Source of the DNA: Megaustenia siamemsis
Taxonomy: Eukaryota > Mollusca > Gastropoda > Stylommatophora > Ariophantidae
Reading direction: 5' to 3'
NCBI GenBank assembly: GCA_032433765.1
Contig: JAVIAB010000101.1
Span: 67,292,640-67,356,639, forward strand
DNA: 64,000 nucleotides
Under the pieces are notes generated by a model that saw only the letters and a list, made by a program, of their open reading frames with translations, made no database searches and had not been told where the DNA came from. This document shows, one piece after another, positions 12,293 through 24,088 of this stretch (the first letter of the stretch is position 1; each line of letters begins with the position of its first letter). Made by a program: the position numbers and the translations under genes.

Positions 12293-13124
12293 AAGTTAGT
12301 TTTAAGAACAGTTTAGTTGACATTTCAAAGCTTGGGTTCAACTGAACAGTTTTCAAAGTTCAGCAGTTTTCCAGTCATAGTTTTAGACTAATGTGTTTTT
12401 TTTAATGCTCCACTCTTATTGGTAAGAGAATCATTATCGATGGAAGCTTGAGTACATCTCAATTTATGACACGGGCCAGTAATGACTGGACTGTTGTTTA
12501 TTCCTGTTATCATGTTTAACGCTGCCTGTTGGAGAAGAATAATTATCATTCAGAGAGAGATTATCCGTCATTATCACTCACTGCTTGTGATCTTGGTCTT
12601 CCTTGTATGATTGTCTACACGTGATTGTCAGTTCTGTTAACACTGTTATATAATAATTCCTACTGGTGTTTATTTATGATATGATGCTGTCGATGTCAAT
12701 CTATTACCACAAGTTATATCTTATATAATGAGTGATACAATATTGCAAACCATATACGAACAATGACATTATCGCTATCACTAGTATGTTAAGATTAAAT
12801 AGTAATAACAACACCAGAGACTGGACAAATGAACTTTTCATCACGTTTTAAAAAGAAACTCGTAATCATAGACGACGGAAGAACATTGTGATGACTTCAT
12901 GAATGATGTTCCAATAAACAGCAATGTTTGGCAACGATGATGATGAATAATGACATGCATATACCAATTGTATTCTTTTTGTAAAGGACTGATTTCAAAT
13001 GTTCATTTTATTGCTGGATATGAAAGTCATACCACATTGAAATTTATAAATATAATTGTAAGATACGCTTTAGCTGTTTTCATTATATAAGTTACATATC
13101 AAATAACAAGTAGGGGAATTGGTT

Positions 13125-13445
13125 GGTTTCAAGGCAAGACGCAGGCCTCAAGACACAGGTGTTATGAGTTAAACATCTCAACTGCACGACTTGGTACTTT
13201 GTTTTTGTGATTTCTCTTTGTGGCAACCACCCCTTGTCTCTGCAGCGAGGCCCGGTTGGAAACGTCAATTACTCATAGGCGGGACAAATAAATTAGTACC
13301 TCCGAAGACGGAGTTACCTGCCTTTGCAGCGAGAGACCTCGCAGACGACTGCCAGGTAACAACGGATTCTCACGTAAAATTCAATTCCTGGTCTACTGGG
13401 ACTTTAACAGAAGTAATAGCTGACGAACGAAAAAACAAACATGCA
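13125..13445 (+). mobile_element. tRNA-derived SINE, family C (copy 1)
   Basis: The body matches 38113-38465: CAACCACCCCTTGTCTCTGC, GCGAGGCCCGG, TACTCATAGGCGG, ACCTCCGAAGACGGAGTTA, and an A-rich end with GACGAACG. The tRNA-like head is degenerate (GGTTGGTTTCAAGGCAAGAC). Confidence 0.8.
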
Positions 13446-13454
13446 TAAAGAAAC

Positions 13455-13640
13455 ATTCTTCATTGAATTAATTTGTTTTGTGATTTTCATTTAATTTGTT
13501 TTGTGATTTTCATTTAATTTGTTTTGTGATTTTCATTTAATTTGTTTTGTGATTTTCATTTAATTTGTTTTGTGATTTTCATTTAATTTGTTTTGTGATT
13601 TTCATTTAATTTGTTTAGCGATTTCCATTTAATTTGTTTA
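13455..13640. repeat. Minisatellite, 23-bp unit, about 8 copies
   Basis: AATTTGTTTTGTGATTTTCATTT repeats almost perfectly; the last copies are mutated. Confidence 0.95.
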
Positions 13641-14342
13641 CACTTCAATGAAGTGAAGAGCATGATTGATATCTCTGCCGAAAGTGACAAATCCACGATT
13701 CGCGTTTTCTTGTTTTAATGCAGAAGGCAGAACGTCAACGGATTGTGAGTTAATATTTGCTCATTTTCCCAAAGCACATTTTGTTTCCGCTATTTTATTT
13801 TCAGGCAAACAAAAATACATTACTTTAATATTTATTTGCGTTTTCTTTCTTTCCTTAGTTAATTCTTCTCATAATATAACATTTATAACAATACAAATTA
13901 ACAACACATATTACAATACAACTATACATACGAAAAAGACATGGAGATGAGAAGGGGAATCAAATAGACTACACAATGATAAAAGATAGGGTCCGTAACT
14001 GTGTAAAGAAAGCCAAAACCTATCCAAGAGCAGATATTAACTCAGATCTCAATTCTGTAATGATAAGAATGAAGGTCACAATAAAGATAAACACACAAAA
14101 GACTAATTCATCAACAATATCACCAGACATAACAGCATGAAATAAAAAAGATGCTGGTACAATAAAAGCAAAGAACATTTATCAGAAGCTGCTATAAGAA
14201 GTGATTGAGCGGTACAGAAGAGAAAAACCGATGCTGAAGTTACACCCAAACGGTAATGCATGAAGAAAAGCATACATTAAAAGCGCGACATCGTAACCAA
14301 AAATGAAACGAAAAAAAAATGGATAGGTGACATCATGTAGAT

Positions 14343-14787
14343 CAGGGATGGCCAATTTCTTTCAAATGGCGAGCCACTTTTTAATTATTTTTTTTTTGTG
14401 GCGGGCCACACACATAACAACATCAATACAAATAAAATTGGCATTTGTTTTAAGGTAATATTGTTGTTATTTATCGGCATTATTTGCTTACATAAATCAT
14501 TTTATTGCAACTGAGTTAAAAATGCCTAGTTGATTTATAAAAATGAATAAAAGTTGCTATTTATATTGCTTAACAAACATGTTTTAGTTAGATCATTTTA
14601 AAGTTGACATGTAACAAACCTTAATGAGAACAATGTGGACGTTCATGTGCAGCAACAAGTTCATCAAAGTCAATGTGTAACGATGATGATGATAATCGTA
14701 ATAAATCTTAATTTAATTACAATGTTATTATCCGCCGTGGGCAAAAAAAGTACGTCGCGGCCGCGGGCACCTTATTGGCCATCCCTG
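14343..14787. mobile_element. hAT-like MITE, 445 bp, with TIRs and 8-bp TSD
   Basis: The ends are CAGGGATGGCCAA and TTGGCCATCCCTG, perfect inverted repeats. The flanks ATGTAGAT (14335-14342) and ATCTAGAT (14788-14795) form an 8-bp target-site duplication with one mismatch. No coding capacity. The terminal type (CAGGGATGG) is hAT-like but differs from the hAT at 60719, so that element is not its source. Confidence 0.9.
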
Positions 14788-15302
14788 ATCTAGATAAAAC
14801 TGAAGAGAGAGAAGACTACTACTAAAATGCACGAACAATAGATAGTAAATTAAGCAAAATGTGCAAAAAGGCAAAATAAGACTGGCTCTGTGTCTAGAAA
14901 TCTAAACTATGGAAAATAATCAATATTTAAGAGGGATGCACATAAAACTAAAGAGAATGGCGTACAAAAAAGCACATAAGCAATAACAGAAAATGGATGT
15001 ATTGCAAACATAATAGATACAATGTTAACAGACAACAAAGATATAATCAACAGATGGCTGGAATATATAATATAATTATATTGCATGATGAAATGGAAAA
15101 GAAACTAGTTATGAAATGCCAGCTACACAATCTTAAAATTGGAAGTGGAAAAATTATACAAATAATGAAAGAGGGAAAAGCTACAGGACCTGACAGCATA
15201 CGGCAAAAGACGATTTTTTGCATTGGAGTGATCACAGACATATGCAACGACATATACCATATAAGCTACATACTAAATGAACTAAAACATCAACTTTCAT
15301 TG

Positions 15303-15619
15303 ATTTGTTGAGATATTTGCGGGTTATCATCATTGCACTTCGAACATGTCCCCTTCTCAGCAAGTCTCGCAGTGTCCAGCGAGTGACGACTCTAGTCTGT
15401 GTTGGTTGATAAGTCTTCCTACACCCCCACTAAGTTTCTCGTTTCTGAGTGTGCCCATCTTAACCCACATCTCTTTCATCTGAAGGAGTGACGCGAACTT
15501 ATGATTGTGGAAGTCATGTGCCCTTCCCACATCTTGACAGCATTGATGATGTCCACACGATCCATTGGTTGACCGTCTCAACGTTAGCGCAGCTAGTCAA
15601 CCTGCCCGCATTGGTCATA
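15303..15619 (-). mobile_element. I/Nimb-like LINE 3' fragment with 11-bp TSD
   Basis: The minus strand matches the 3' end of 6752-8046 (3' end CATCATTGCACTTCG on plus; DVGRAHDF near 15540). It is flanked by AACTTTCATTG at 15292-15302 and 15620-15630, and is inserted into the family-1 RTE relic. Confidence 0.9.
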
Positions 15620-16494
15620 AACTTTCATTGCAATGAATACACATACTGATTCAGTCCAATGTAGTGATTTTAGAACATATGTGGCCTTTGGCGTCTCGAC
15701 AGACGGTTGGTAGCAAGAAATCAAGATAAGTCGGTAGTTTGGTAAAGTTTAGTTTCTCATTAGTGTCTCATACTGGGGTCTGCTTTACTGAACATCCTCT
15801 CTCATGACTGAATTTGTCAATCCTGGGCAGACAGATCCATCCACAGAACGAGCAAGGTGTACCCGCGGTACATCTTCAATGAAAAATATATTAACGTTAA
15901 AATAAATAACACCAAGGCTAAAACCAAGAATAGCAAAATCTTATATTTTCTCAACACTCCTGTATGGTGCAGAATCAGGGACATTTAACAAGAAAACAGA
16001 ACCGAAAATTGAAGCCTTGAAATGTGGATTAATAAAAGAATAGGAACACTTGAAATTAAAAAAAAAGAAAACAAATTATGAAGTATTAAAGAACTAACAA
16101 TGAAAAGAGAACTGCTAAACACAATTAAAACAAGACTGATGATATTTTGGGGGCATTTTAAGTGACACAGCATCCTACAAGGCGTAATCTTGGAAGGGAA
16201 AATACAAGGTAAAAGATGCAGAGGCAGAGTCTAAACAAGACTAACATGGACGAGTAACATCAACAGATGGAAAAGCCAGCCAATGATAACCAGTATCATC
16301 AAAGCAAGAGGCAGAGCGGAATTGCGCTCCATGGTAGCCAACCTTCGATGCGGAGACGTGAATCAATCATGATGAATATTACATCATTTATTAAGAAAAT
16401 CGTCCATTTTGTTATTACATAAGAGCTAACATTATAACATAATCTACTATTATATCTTGACATCTACATATTTTAAAGAGATCATCTACTTCAC

Positions 16495-16521
16495 AATATA
16501 TATATATATATATATATATAT
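16495..16521. repeat. (TA)n microsatellite
   Basis: Uninterrupted TA dinucleotides. Confidence 0.95.
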
Positions 16522-16554
16522 AGTTGGTTATAATTACATGGCAATTGTTATGTG

Positions 16555-17165
16555 AAGTTCCATTCATTCTTCTTATTCTCTTCTTATTTCCTTCCTCATT
16601 TGCCATTCCGTCGAGGGGAGATATAATTTGCGGTCTTTTGCGCTTCTGTTCGTCTCTAATGATGTTATGCTTCCTAGTGTTTCTAATATTCCACCCATCC
16701 TTCTTTTTCGTGGTCGACCATTGGGTCTGGTACTCTCGAGACGTTTGCTGCAGGCTCGTTGTGTTGTGTTTTGATTCTCTCTGCCTTGTCACGTGGCCAA
16801 ACTATGTTATCTGTTGTTTCTTTATATATTCTAATGTCGGGGGCTATTCCTAGAGGTTTTCTCAGTTCTTCATTTCTGATCTTATCTCTCAGACCGTTTC
16901 CTGTCATTCGACTAACACATTTCATCTCCGTAGAGGTTATTTTTTCGTATTGTTCTTGCATCTAGGGTCCAGGTCTGGCTTTGGTTTCACAACGTTGGGA
17001 TGAAGATTGTATTGTATAGTGCTCGTTTTACCTCTAGAGTTATTTCCTTGTTGGACAATAGTGGTACAAACTGTCCAATGATTTGACAAACATAGTTGCA
17101 TTCATTTGCTTGCGTAAAAGTGCAGTAATATGAATCGATCAATAAATTCAATGTACCTACTGTGG
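16555..17165 (-). mobile_element. RTE-like LINE fragment (family 4)
   Basis: The minus strand encodes the same post-RT region as 52635-53275: an ITLEVKRALYNTIFIPTL block near 17000-17060, then ITSTEMKCVSRMTGNGLRDK near 16900, then the C-terminus. Frameshifts and stops are present. Confidence 0.8.
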
Positions 17166-17193
17166 TTATCATCTTTTATTTCTTTTCCAACAG

Positions 17194-17215
17194 GCACAAA
17201 AAAAAAAGGATTCTA
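17194..17215 (+). CDS. Putative micro-exon, 22 bp with a 10-A run (possible indel)
   Basis: Acceptor TTTCTTTTCCAACAG and donor GTGAGT frame 22 bp that contain a run of ten A. At 22 bp it breaks the multiple-of-three pattern. A one-base homopolymer error or a real indel would explain this; without one A it would be 21 bp. The downstream intron start GTGAGTTAATATTTC resembles that of 29336-29356, which suggests duplicated exons. Confidence 0.35.
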
Positions 17216-17344
17216 GTGAGTTAATATTTCTTTACTGTTTGTTTGATAATGAAATAGAGACATTAATTTGAATATTGATTTGTCTTGTATTTCTTTCTTC
17301 ATTTTCCCCTATGATAACATTAATCACCACTTTATTGCTTTATA

Positions 17345-17560
17345 TCATTCACCATGTGCATTACGGGTTGGTGTAGGTGATCATGTCCTTATACAAACTT
17401 CTAGCTACCGTTCCACGTATCATTTCTGTTGTAGACTATTTTCCATGCCATGAAACCAAGCTTTCCAGTACTTTCTCTATTTGCCGGCCGCGATTTATCG
17501 TTCCTTTTATTTTGCCAGTTGTAACCAAGTATTACAACTTTCCTCTTCTCCTGATGTGTC
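17345..17560 (-). mobile_element. RTE-like LINE 3' fragment (family 3)
   Basis: Minus-strand match to 50590-50975: the GGTTGGTGTAGGTGATCATG 3' end on plus, then the GTAACCAAGTATTACAACTT block. Short and decayed. Confidence 0.75.
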
Positions 17561-17589
17561 CGAACTCGCTTAATGAACACCATTCTACA

Positions 17590-17770
17590 GACGAAATTAA
17601 AACATTATGGCCGCTATTACAAGGCACAGCGAACTGGAAAGAACACAATTGAAGGCATAGTTCCAGGAAGACAAGACAAGGGCAGTACAAGAATAAAAGA
17701 TGTTTTCAAGACATAAAGAGATCTTGAACATGATAACAGAAGAGACGTGAGACCTGGCTAGCAATCGCTT
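17590..17770 (+). mobile_element. Possible retroelement C-terminal scrap (family 7)
   Basis: The frame NTIEGIVPGRQDKGSTR resembles the basic GKxxGRRxRGRPR block found at the C-terminus of RTE-type proteins. A minus-strand relative is at 18730-18945. Too short for a firm call. Confidence 0.4.
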
Positions 17771-17889
17771 TTTTTCATTTTTTTGGGGTCTTTCTTCAGA
17801 CAGAGTGCGATGAATGCAACGTTCTGCAAAGCGCATGCAACCTGATAATGATGATCTTAGTAATGCAGATTGCATCATCATTAGCAAAT

Positions 17890-18560
17890 ACCATGAAACA
17901 ACTTTCGATCTCAGTTATATATTATTTCGGTTGTTGACCTTCTGCCAAAGCCATTCAATTAATCTGTCTGGTATCTTTTCTCTTGGCATCCCTCTTTCAC
18001 TTCGTCCATCAATTTCCACAGCTGTTATACTATATTCCAGCTGTTCTCTTCTTATAATATGGCAAAAATGATGATTGTTTCTTCGTATTATTGGATACTA
18101 GCTCTCGTTTGTTTTAGCCTCTTTCAGAACGTCTTCATTGCTCTTCTTAGCTGTCCATGATGGTATTCTCAACATTTTTCTGCACAACCAAATGTATACA
18201 GCCTCTAGTGATTTAAGTATATGTTGTCCTATTGTCCATGATTCACATCCATGTATTTAGATTGGTTCAGCATAACATACATTTAAAAATATGTAGATTA
18301 AACATAATCGAAAAAGAAATCGTTTGCCTATGGTCTGTATCTAATATTGCATTTGGTATAGATCCTGAGTCTGTTATGTCCCTCCTTTGATGTCTTCTAG
18401 TCAAAATAAAATCGATTTAGGAGGCATTGTCCGTGTCATTCCATTTATACCAAGTAAGTATTTGGTTACGATTGTGCTGATTAAACGTGTTTGTTATATA
18501 AAGATCATGTTCTGCACAAATATTTAGTAGGTGTTCACCGTTACTGTTACACTCTAATGC
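17890..18560 (-). mobile_element. RTE-like LINE relic: endonuclease end joined to family-2 3' end
   Basis: On the minus strand an endonuclease C-terminal region (GEHLLNICAEHDLYITNTFN, a TW motif, then ILDTDHR; 18560 to about 18290) is followed directly by a family-2 terminal region (to about 17900). The RT core is missing, so this is either an internally deleted element or two abutting fragments. Confidence 0.65.
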
Positions 18561-18690
18561 CATGACACTAAACTATCTAGTATTTTCTCTCTTTGTCGTC
18601 CGCGATTTCTCTTTCCGTGTATTTTGCCTGTTGTAACCAACTATTCCAACTTTCCTCTTCTTATGATGTGCCCGAAAAATGTTGATTGTT
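18556..18690 (-). mobile_element. RTE-like LINE scrap (family 3)
   Basis: Plus-strand GTAACCAACTATTCCAACTT followed by a CTCTTCTTATGATGTGCCCG block matches family 3 at 50770-50820. Confidence 0.7.
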
Positions 18691-18729
18691 AATCTAAGGG
18701 TGGTTGCCTATAGTCAGAAGAGCTACGAG

Positions 18730-18945
18730 GAAATCAGAGAACAACCGTTGAACCAATGTATCGTTTACCACCACGGGATGTCAGGTTACACACTCCATCG
18801 GTTGTCATGTTCAAGGTCTCTTTGTTTTTGTGAAGCCACCTTATTCTTGGTCTGCTCCTGAAGCGTCGCCCATAAACCATGCCTTCCATTACTGTTGTCT
18901 TTTCTTTATGGTTCGCTGTGAGATTTGAAGTGACCATAGTAATTT
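18730..18945 (-). mobile_element. Retroelement C-terminal fragment (family 7)
   Basis: A minus-strand frame with TTVMEGMVYGRRFRSRPRIR shows the basic terminal block of a LINE-type protein, then TTDGVCNL. It is joined at its 5' side to the 30-bp array. Confidence 0.5.
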
Positions 18946-18957
18946 AAGTTCCTCTGT

Positions 18958-19236
18958 AAAATGATGTTTATGTGCCTGTTATTTATATGGCTGATGTTTA
19001 TGTGCCTGTTATTTATATGGCTGATGTTTATGTGCCTGTTATTTATATGGCTAATGTTTATGTGCCTGTTGTTTATATGGCTCATGTTTATGTGCTTGTT
19101 ATTTATATGGCTCATGTTTATGTGCCTGTTATTTATATGGCTCATGTTTATGTGCCTGTTATTTATATGGCTCATGTTTATGTGCCTGTTATTTATATGG
19201 CTCATGTTTATGTGCCTGTTATTTATATGGCTCATG
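18958..19236. repeat. Minisatellite, 30-bp unit, about 9 copies
   Basis: Unit CTGATGTTTATGTGCCTGTT plus ATTTATATGG. The 30-bp period and stop-free unit create false ORFs on both strands (LMFMCLLFIW on plus, MSHINNRHIN on minus). Confidence 0.95.
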
Positions 19237-19838
19237 TCTTCAAATATGTCTTATATTGTTTCAACATTGACCTTTTGCATCGTCATATGAAGTTTAATGA
19301 CTTTTTGAAGCATTTTGTTTCAAATAAATTGATTTAATTCTTTGCTATTTGTGAGATTGTCCGTGATGCGCAACAACATTGTTTATGTCGCGATGATACA
19401 CCTCCTCAGTAATTTTAATTTCATAACCTTGCTAGTAATGTACCACGTATTGTCCATTTCATTTAATATGTCAGTTACTAATATTTATCTCCTCTGGCAG
19501 CCTGCACTGTGTCGCTACAGATACCAACTATTCACAATTTCTTACAATGTCAAGTCCTCCATTGTTGCTGTTGATTTTGAGTTTTAATTTTGATTTGTCA
19601 GTGGACATTATATTGGTTTTCTGTGCATTTATTTAGAGGTTTTTGTCATTCGCTGTGTTCACATGTACAAATTATATTATCCTCCTAAATGGCATGTTAT
19701 GTGATGTACCTCTAATTTACTTACGTGTCGCTATAGCACGCTCAGATTGAATGTTACATTCGATTACATAATACAACTTTAATGAAACTATTAATCCACC
19801 CATTACATTTATTGCTACTTTACTTATATCTTCAACAG

Positions 19839-19859
19839 AGGAAGGATCGAAAAAGTAAA
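19839..19859 (+). CDS. Putative micro-exon, 21 bp (RKDRKSK)
   Basis: Acceptor TTATATCTTCAACAG, 21 bp, donor GTGAGT. Phase 0 reads RKDRKSK; phase +2 has a stop. The exon and the start of the following intron (GTGAGTTAC) resemble 24089-24112, so the two look like duplicates. Confidence 0.5.
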
Positions 19860-20164
19860 GTGAGTTACAATTTTCGTATTTCCCTTCACACACATATTTC
19901 CGAACATTATATTTATTGTGATCATTGAAATGTATATTAGTTTCCCTAAGTTTATTTTTTATTTCTCCCTTTTTGTATCTTTTCCTAATTTAATATTTTC
20001 GGTTTTAATTTCAAAAACAGCATTTGCCAAGAACAAAAATATCGTAGAAACAACATCGTGCCACCTTCATACTGGTTTTGATACCATATCGTTAAAGACA
20101 AGAACAATCACTGATTCCACAAAAACCTGACGCTAGGATGTAACATAAACAAAACTCATACAAC

Positions 20165-20449
20165 TGACCATAGACATAGATAAAAACTAAATACCACACA
20201 TGACATAAGGACATACAGTTAGTGATACAATGGGTCCCAGGACACTCCAACACACCAGGAAATGGCGGCAGATACATCAGCTAAGAGAGGATCCAGGGAG
20301 ACACAATTTAACACCGTTATCTCATTAAACACAGCCAAACAAATCATAAACTCTAAGAGTAGAGACAATAGGTTGAATGGATGGGTCATGGGAAAAACCA
20401 CGAGATGTCTTTTCAAATACATGTTAAGTCCAAATCCCCATACAACATT
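20165..20449 (+). mobile_element. RNase H-type LINE (second family), 5' part of a split copy
   Basis: The plus strand encodes the end of an RNase H domain (QWVPGHSNTPGN near 20225), then DTSAKRGSRETQFN. It is interrupted at 20449 by a family-1 RTE and resumes at 21602. Confidence 0.8.
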
Positions 20450-21601
20450 CATCATCATCATTGAGTGCCGTCTCCGCAACGAAGGTTGGCTACCATGGAG
20501 CGCCATTTTGCTCTATCTCTTGTTTTGATGATGCAGGTTGTCATCGGTTGATTTGTCCATCTTTTGATATTACTCGTCCATGTTAATCTTGATACCTTGC
20601 ACCATACCTTGGAGTGTTTAGCACACCCCACCATTGGCTCCATGTTAATCTTGGTCTGCCTCTGCTTCTTTTACCTTGTATTTTCCCCTCCAGGATCACT
20701 TTCAGTAGGCTGTTGTGTCTTTTAACATGGCCTAAGAATCGCATTTGTCTTGTTCTAATTGTGTTCATAAGTTCTCTTTTCATTTTTAGTTGTTTTAAGA
20801 CTTTGTCATTTGTTTTCTTTTCCTTCCATCCAATTCTACCTATTCTTCTATATATCCACATTTCAAAGGCTTCAATTCTCTGTTCTGTTTTCTTGTCTAA
20901 TGTCCATGTTTCAGCACCATATATGAATATTGAGAAGATGTAACATTTTGCTATTCTTAGATTTAGCTCTGGTGTTATTTGTTTTGATGTTAGTATGTCC
21001 TTCATGACATTAAAATTACTTTTTGCCATTCCTATTCTTTTGTTTATTTCAGTTGTACATTTTCCATCACTGGTTATAGTATGTCCAAGGTAGTTATAGT
21101 TCTGAACTGTCTCAAGGTCTATTCCTTCAATTTTGATATCCACTTGTGGGTTTTGAGTATTTTCTTTGTTTATGATCATAGTTTTAGTCTTTTTGATATT
21201 CATATCTAGTCCATATTTTTTGCTTGTCGTGTTTATTTCATTAAGTAATTGTTGTAGGTCTTTAGGATTTTCTGCTAGTAGTACAGTATCGTCAGCATAT
21301 CTTAGGTTATTGATTATCTTTCCATTAATTTGTAGGCCTGGCATCTCTATGATGTTTTTAAAGATTTGCTCAGTGTATAGATTGAACAAGCTTGGTGATA
21401 GGATACATCCTTGTCTTACTCCTCTTTTTATATCAATGGGTGTAGAGAACTCTTTGTTATATTTTATTATTGCTGTTTGCTCCCAGTATAGATTGCATAT
21501 TAGTCGTATATCCATGTCATCTAGATGTATCTCTTTTAGGCATTCTATAAGTTGTTTGTGGTGTACTCTATCAAAAGCTTTGGTGTAGTCTATGAAGCAG
21601 G
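20450..21601 (-). mobile_element. RTE-like LINE (family 1), 5'-truncated, RT domain largely open, 11-bp TSD
   Basis: A minus-strand frame (about 20583-21601) covers RT from motif A (FIDYTKAFDRV) through GVRQGCILSP, the catalytic LRYADDTVLLAE and KTKTMI to the post-RT region (AKCYIFSIFIYGAETWTLD) and the basic GKRSRGRPR terminus; a short frameshifted tail follows. The 3' end is GGCACTCAATGATGATGATG. The insertion is bounded by CATACAACATT at 20439-20449 and 21602-21612. Residues ahead of FIDYTK in the open frame belong to the host LINE read antisense. It is probably one of the younger insertions here, but dead through loss of its 5' half. Confidence 0.95.
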
Positions 21602-21905
21602 CATACAACATTAACAATTTAAAAAGAAGAGACCAAACCACCATTATCAGACTGAGAATCGGTCATGTACTACTGAATAATCACATTAATACAATACCAT
21701 TAGATCATACTCCAGCATGTCGACTCTGTGAATGTCCACATGAAACATGAAAACATCGCCTTTTTGACTGTTAAAGCTCACAGAGATCAGAGCAACTCTA
21801 CTTCTACAAAGATCTGATACATGGAACACCTTGTACAAGGGAACGAAGAAATATATGCAGATATCATTACATGGCATTGGGACGAAGGGCGTCAGCTCAC
21901 AAGCT
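21602..21905 (+). mobile_element. RNase H-type LINE (second family), 3' part of a split copy
   Basis: Resumes as INNLKRRDQTTIIRLRIGH, then CRLCECPHET (zinc-knuckle-like C-terminus), and ends near the ALGRRAS block. A one-base frameshift separates the two halves after removal of the insertion. The minus-strand relative is at 48775-49560. Confidence 0.8.
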
Positions 21906-22200
21906 TCTGGATTCTTAACATAAAAAACAACAGCAACAGCAACATCATCAACAACAGCAACATCGACTTCTTCCTATGTTTGTCCGTTAATTTACATCAC
22001 AGTTGTTTATAATATACGATTTTTAAAATACTCTGGAGTTCTTTCTATAACATTAGATACATGTTCTTGCTATTTCGTAATTGTTTAATTCCTTTGACTT
22101 GGTTTATTTGTTACTTAGTTTTATAATCATATCTTATGCTTAGTAACATTGATGCGTGTGTTTTTACAACAAGACCTTAACCGAGACTTTGGTTCTTTAG

Positions 22201-22222
22201 CTGACACAGAAATAGAAGAAAC
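22201..22222 (+). CDS. Weak micro-exon candidate, 22 bp
   Basis: Acceptor TTTGGTTCTTTAG, then 22 bp, then GTGATA. The donor is poor and the length is not a multiple of three. It is listed because its position and strand fit the series. Confidence 0.15.
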
Positions 22223-22544
22223 GTGATATGAGCTAACACTGACACAGTGTAACAACCCTTTTATTGTAACTATCAGGTTGCAATACATTTGTTTGCTTAC
22301 GAGCACAAAAATATTGATTTAAAAATTCACGCTGTTAAAATTGAAACCAAATTGTCCATCCACTGCTTTAGTAGCGTTTGAGGAATATGGAGTAAGGGGC
22401 CATATTTTTATTCAGTACACAATATATATAAAACAAAAAAACAAAACAAAAATTCTCAAACAATTTTTTTTTCACATTATCTTTTCTTTTAATTTTATCG
22501 ATCGCAAAAAAAAAATGTATCCCCTTATCACGAGCTAATATCGT

Positions 22545-22610
22545 AGGAAGACCACAGAACTTCGACAACCATCAATCCATGTCACTCCTTCGGATGAAAG
22601 AGATAAAAAT
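22545..22610 (+). mobile_element. I/Nimb-like LINE scrap
   Basis: GACAACCATCAATCCATGTC and the following bases match the region at 42185-42225 of the internally deleted LINE. Only about 60 bp. Confidence 0.6.
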
Positions 22611-22971
22611 AAAAAATGGCCAATCAACAACTCCCAATAAATGATAGTGAATTTATATGAAAGACGAAAACAAGGACAATTTTCATTTTTTCCTTAACAA
22701 TTCCAAGAGATCATGGTTTAAATGTTCTTTGTGCCACAAAGACCTCTCTAACTAGGTCCACCGTGGAAGAAGCTGAACAAATGTGGTTTTTTTTTTTTAA
22801 TTTCAAAGACGATATAACATTGACATGGTGAAGATTGTAATTCCCATTTTAAGACCGTACACGTGGCATGTTATAACTTGATAATTTAATACCACCAATA
22901 TAACAGTTATTATTGTTATACGTTATAGTACCGACACAAACACGGTCAGATTTTATTGTATATTAACAGTT

Positions 22972-23335
22972 GACAATCATCATCATTGAGTGCCGCCTAG
23001 GCATCGTAGGTTGGCTACATTGGAGCGCTATTCGGCACTGTCTCCTGCTTTGATGGTGCAGGTTGTCATAGACTGACTTTCTTTTTATATTACTCGTCCA
23101 TATTAGTCTTGGTCTGCCTCTAATACCTGGTATTTTCTCTTCGAAGATTAATTTTAGTAGGCTGTTGTATCTTTTAACAATGCCCAAACATTTCACTTGT
23201 CTTGTTATAATTGTGGTTAGTATCTATCTTTTTTTTATTGTTTAGTCGTTTTAAAACTTCATCATTTGTTTTCTTTTCTTTCCAATACAATTCTTCCTAT
23301 TCTTCTATAAATCCACATTTCAAAGTTCAGTCATA
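22972..23335 (-). mobile_element. RTE-like LINE 3' fragment (family 1)
   Basis: The 3' end CATCATCATTGAGTGCCGCC on plus and the terminal region match 20450-20900. It is decayed; no clear target-site duplication. Confidence 0.8.
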
Positions 23336-23464
23336 CTATATCTTAAACGAGTAAACAACAAATTAATCTCCATAAGTAAAACTGTGATATCCTTTATCAA
23401 CTTTTTATCTTTGATGATCCACACAATAAATAATGATCCACAAAAAACTGTGACTAAAATCATT

Positions 23465-23885
23465 TGGAAAAAGGTTATGGTTATGGAAAGCCACAGTATG
23501 ACTGTAAACGAATTAAAATTTAGAATTATAATTGCTCAACCGCCCGTGCCAGTTGAATCATCCGAATTAATATCCCCCAAACAAAGAAAGGTAGCCTCTG
23601 TCCCCACCATAGCAGTCTCAGCACATGTCTAAAGATATAAGGCGAAACACAGCAAGTGAACACAGGCATCTGTTCATACAGTCATACGATATCATAAATG
23701 ATCGTAAGCAATCAGAGTATCGAAACACGATCAAAACTGATGAAATGCACAGCTTACGGTGTGCACATAGCGCTAAACTCAGTAGCTCCAGCAGCAAACC
23801 GGACTTGGAATATGAGGAAACTGCAACAAGGAACACTTTTCAGACACAGCCATTAAAAGTTCATGCTGCCTATCCGCCATATTGA
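23465..23885 (+). repeat. Dispersed repeat E (copy 1)
   Basis: Shares about 400 bp with 52240-52560 and 56405-56840, and a part with 37985-38110 (minus). Common blocks include ATAATTGCTCAACCGCC, AAGACATAAGGCGA-like and ATCGAAACACGATC. A faint shared frame (TVNELKFRIII, QPPVPVES) suggests it was once coding. Class unknown. Confidence 0.65.
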
Positions 23886-24088
23886 CCGGTATTCCCAACA
23901 TGTTAAATGTTGGCATGAACTTCGTTGTTGTCTTATGAAAATGATCATTAATTGTGTGATCTACATTTATTGTGTTCATGTTTGATTGTCGTACATTCAG
24001 ACTGATTTATCAAACCAGAATCAAATCCACTCCCTGGTTGGTGAAACTCATCATTCAATCACATTCGTTTTTGTTTGACTCTTTAAAG

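Larger units (their letters stand above)
13935..16385 (+). mobile_element. RTE-like LINE relic (family 1), with two nested insertions
   Basis: Broken frames follow the expected order. First comes the endonuclease C-terminus (MIKDRVRNCVKKAKTYPRAD, then ADINSDLNSVM, near 13980-14060). Next are the linker and RT start (DNKDIINRW near 15035; GKATGPDSI near 15175). Last is the C-terminal region (IAKSYIFSTLLYGAE near 15935 to the NLRCGD end near 16360). It is interrupted by a MITE at 14343 and an I-like LINE scrap at 15303. Much of the RT core is deleted at about 15700-15890. Multiple stops make it a fossil. Confidence 0.7.

Noticed and set aside
18906..19337. Hydrophobic repeat protein (LMFMCLLFIW)
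   Set aside because: 30-bp minisatellite open in several frames on both strands.
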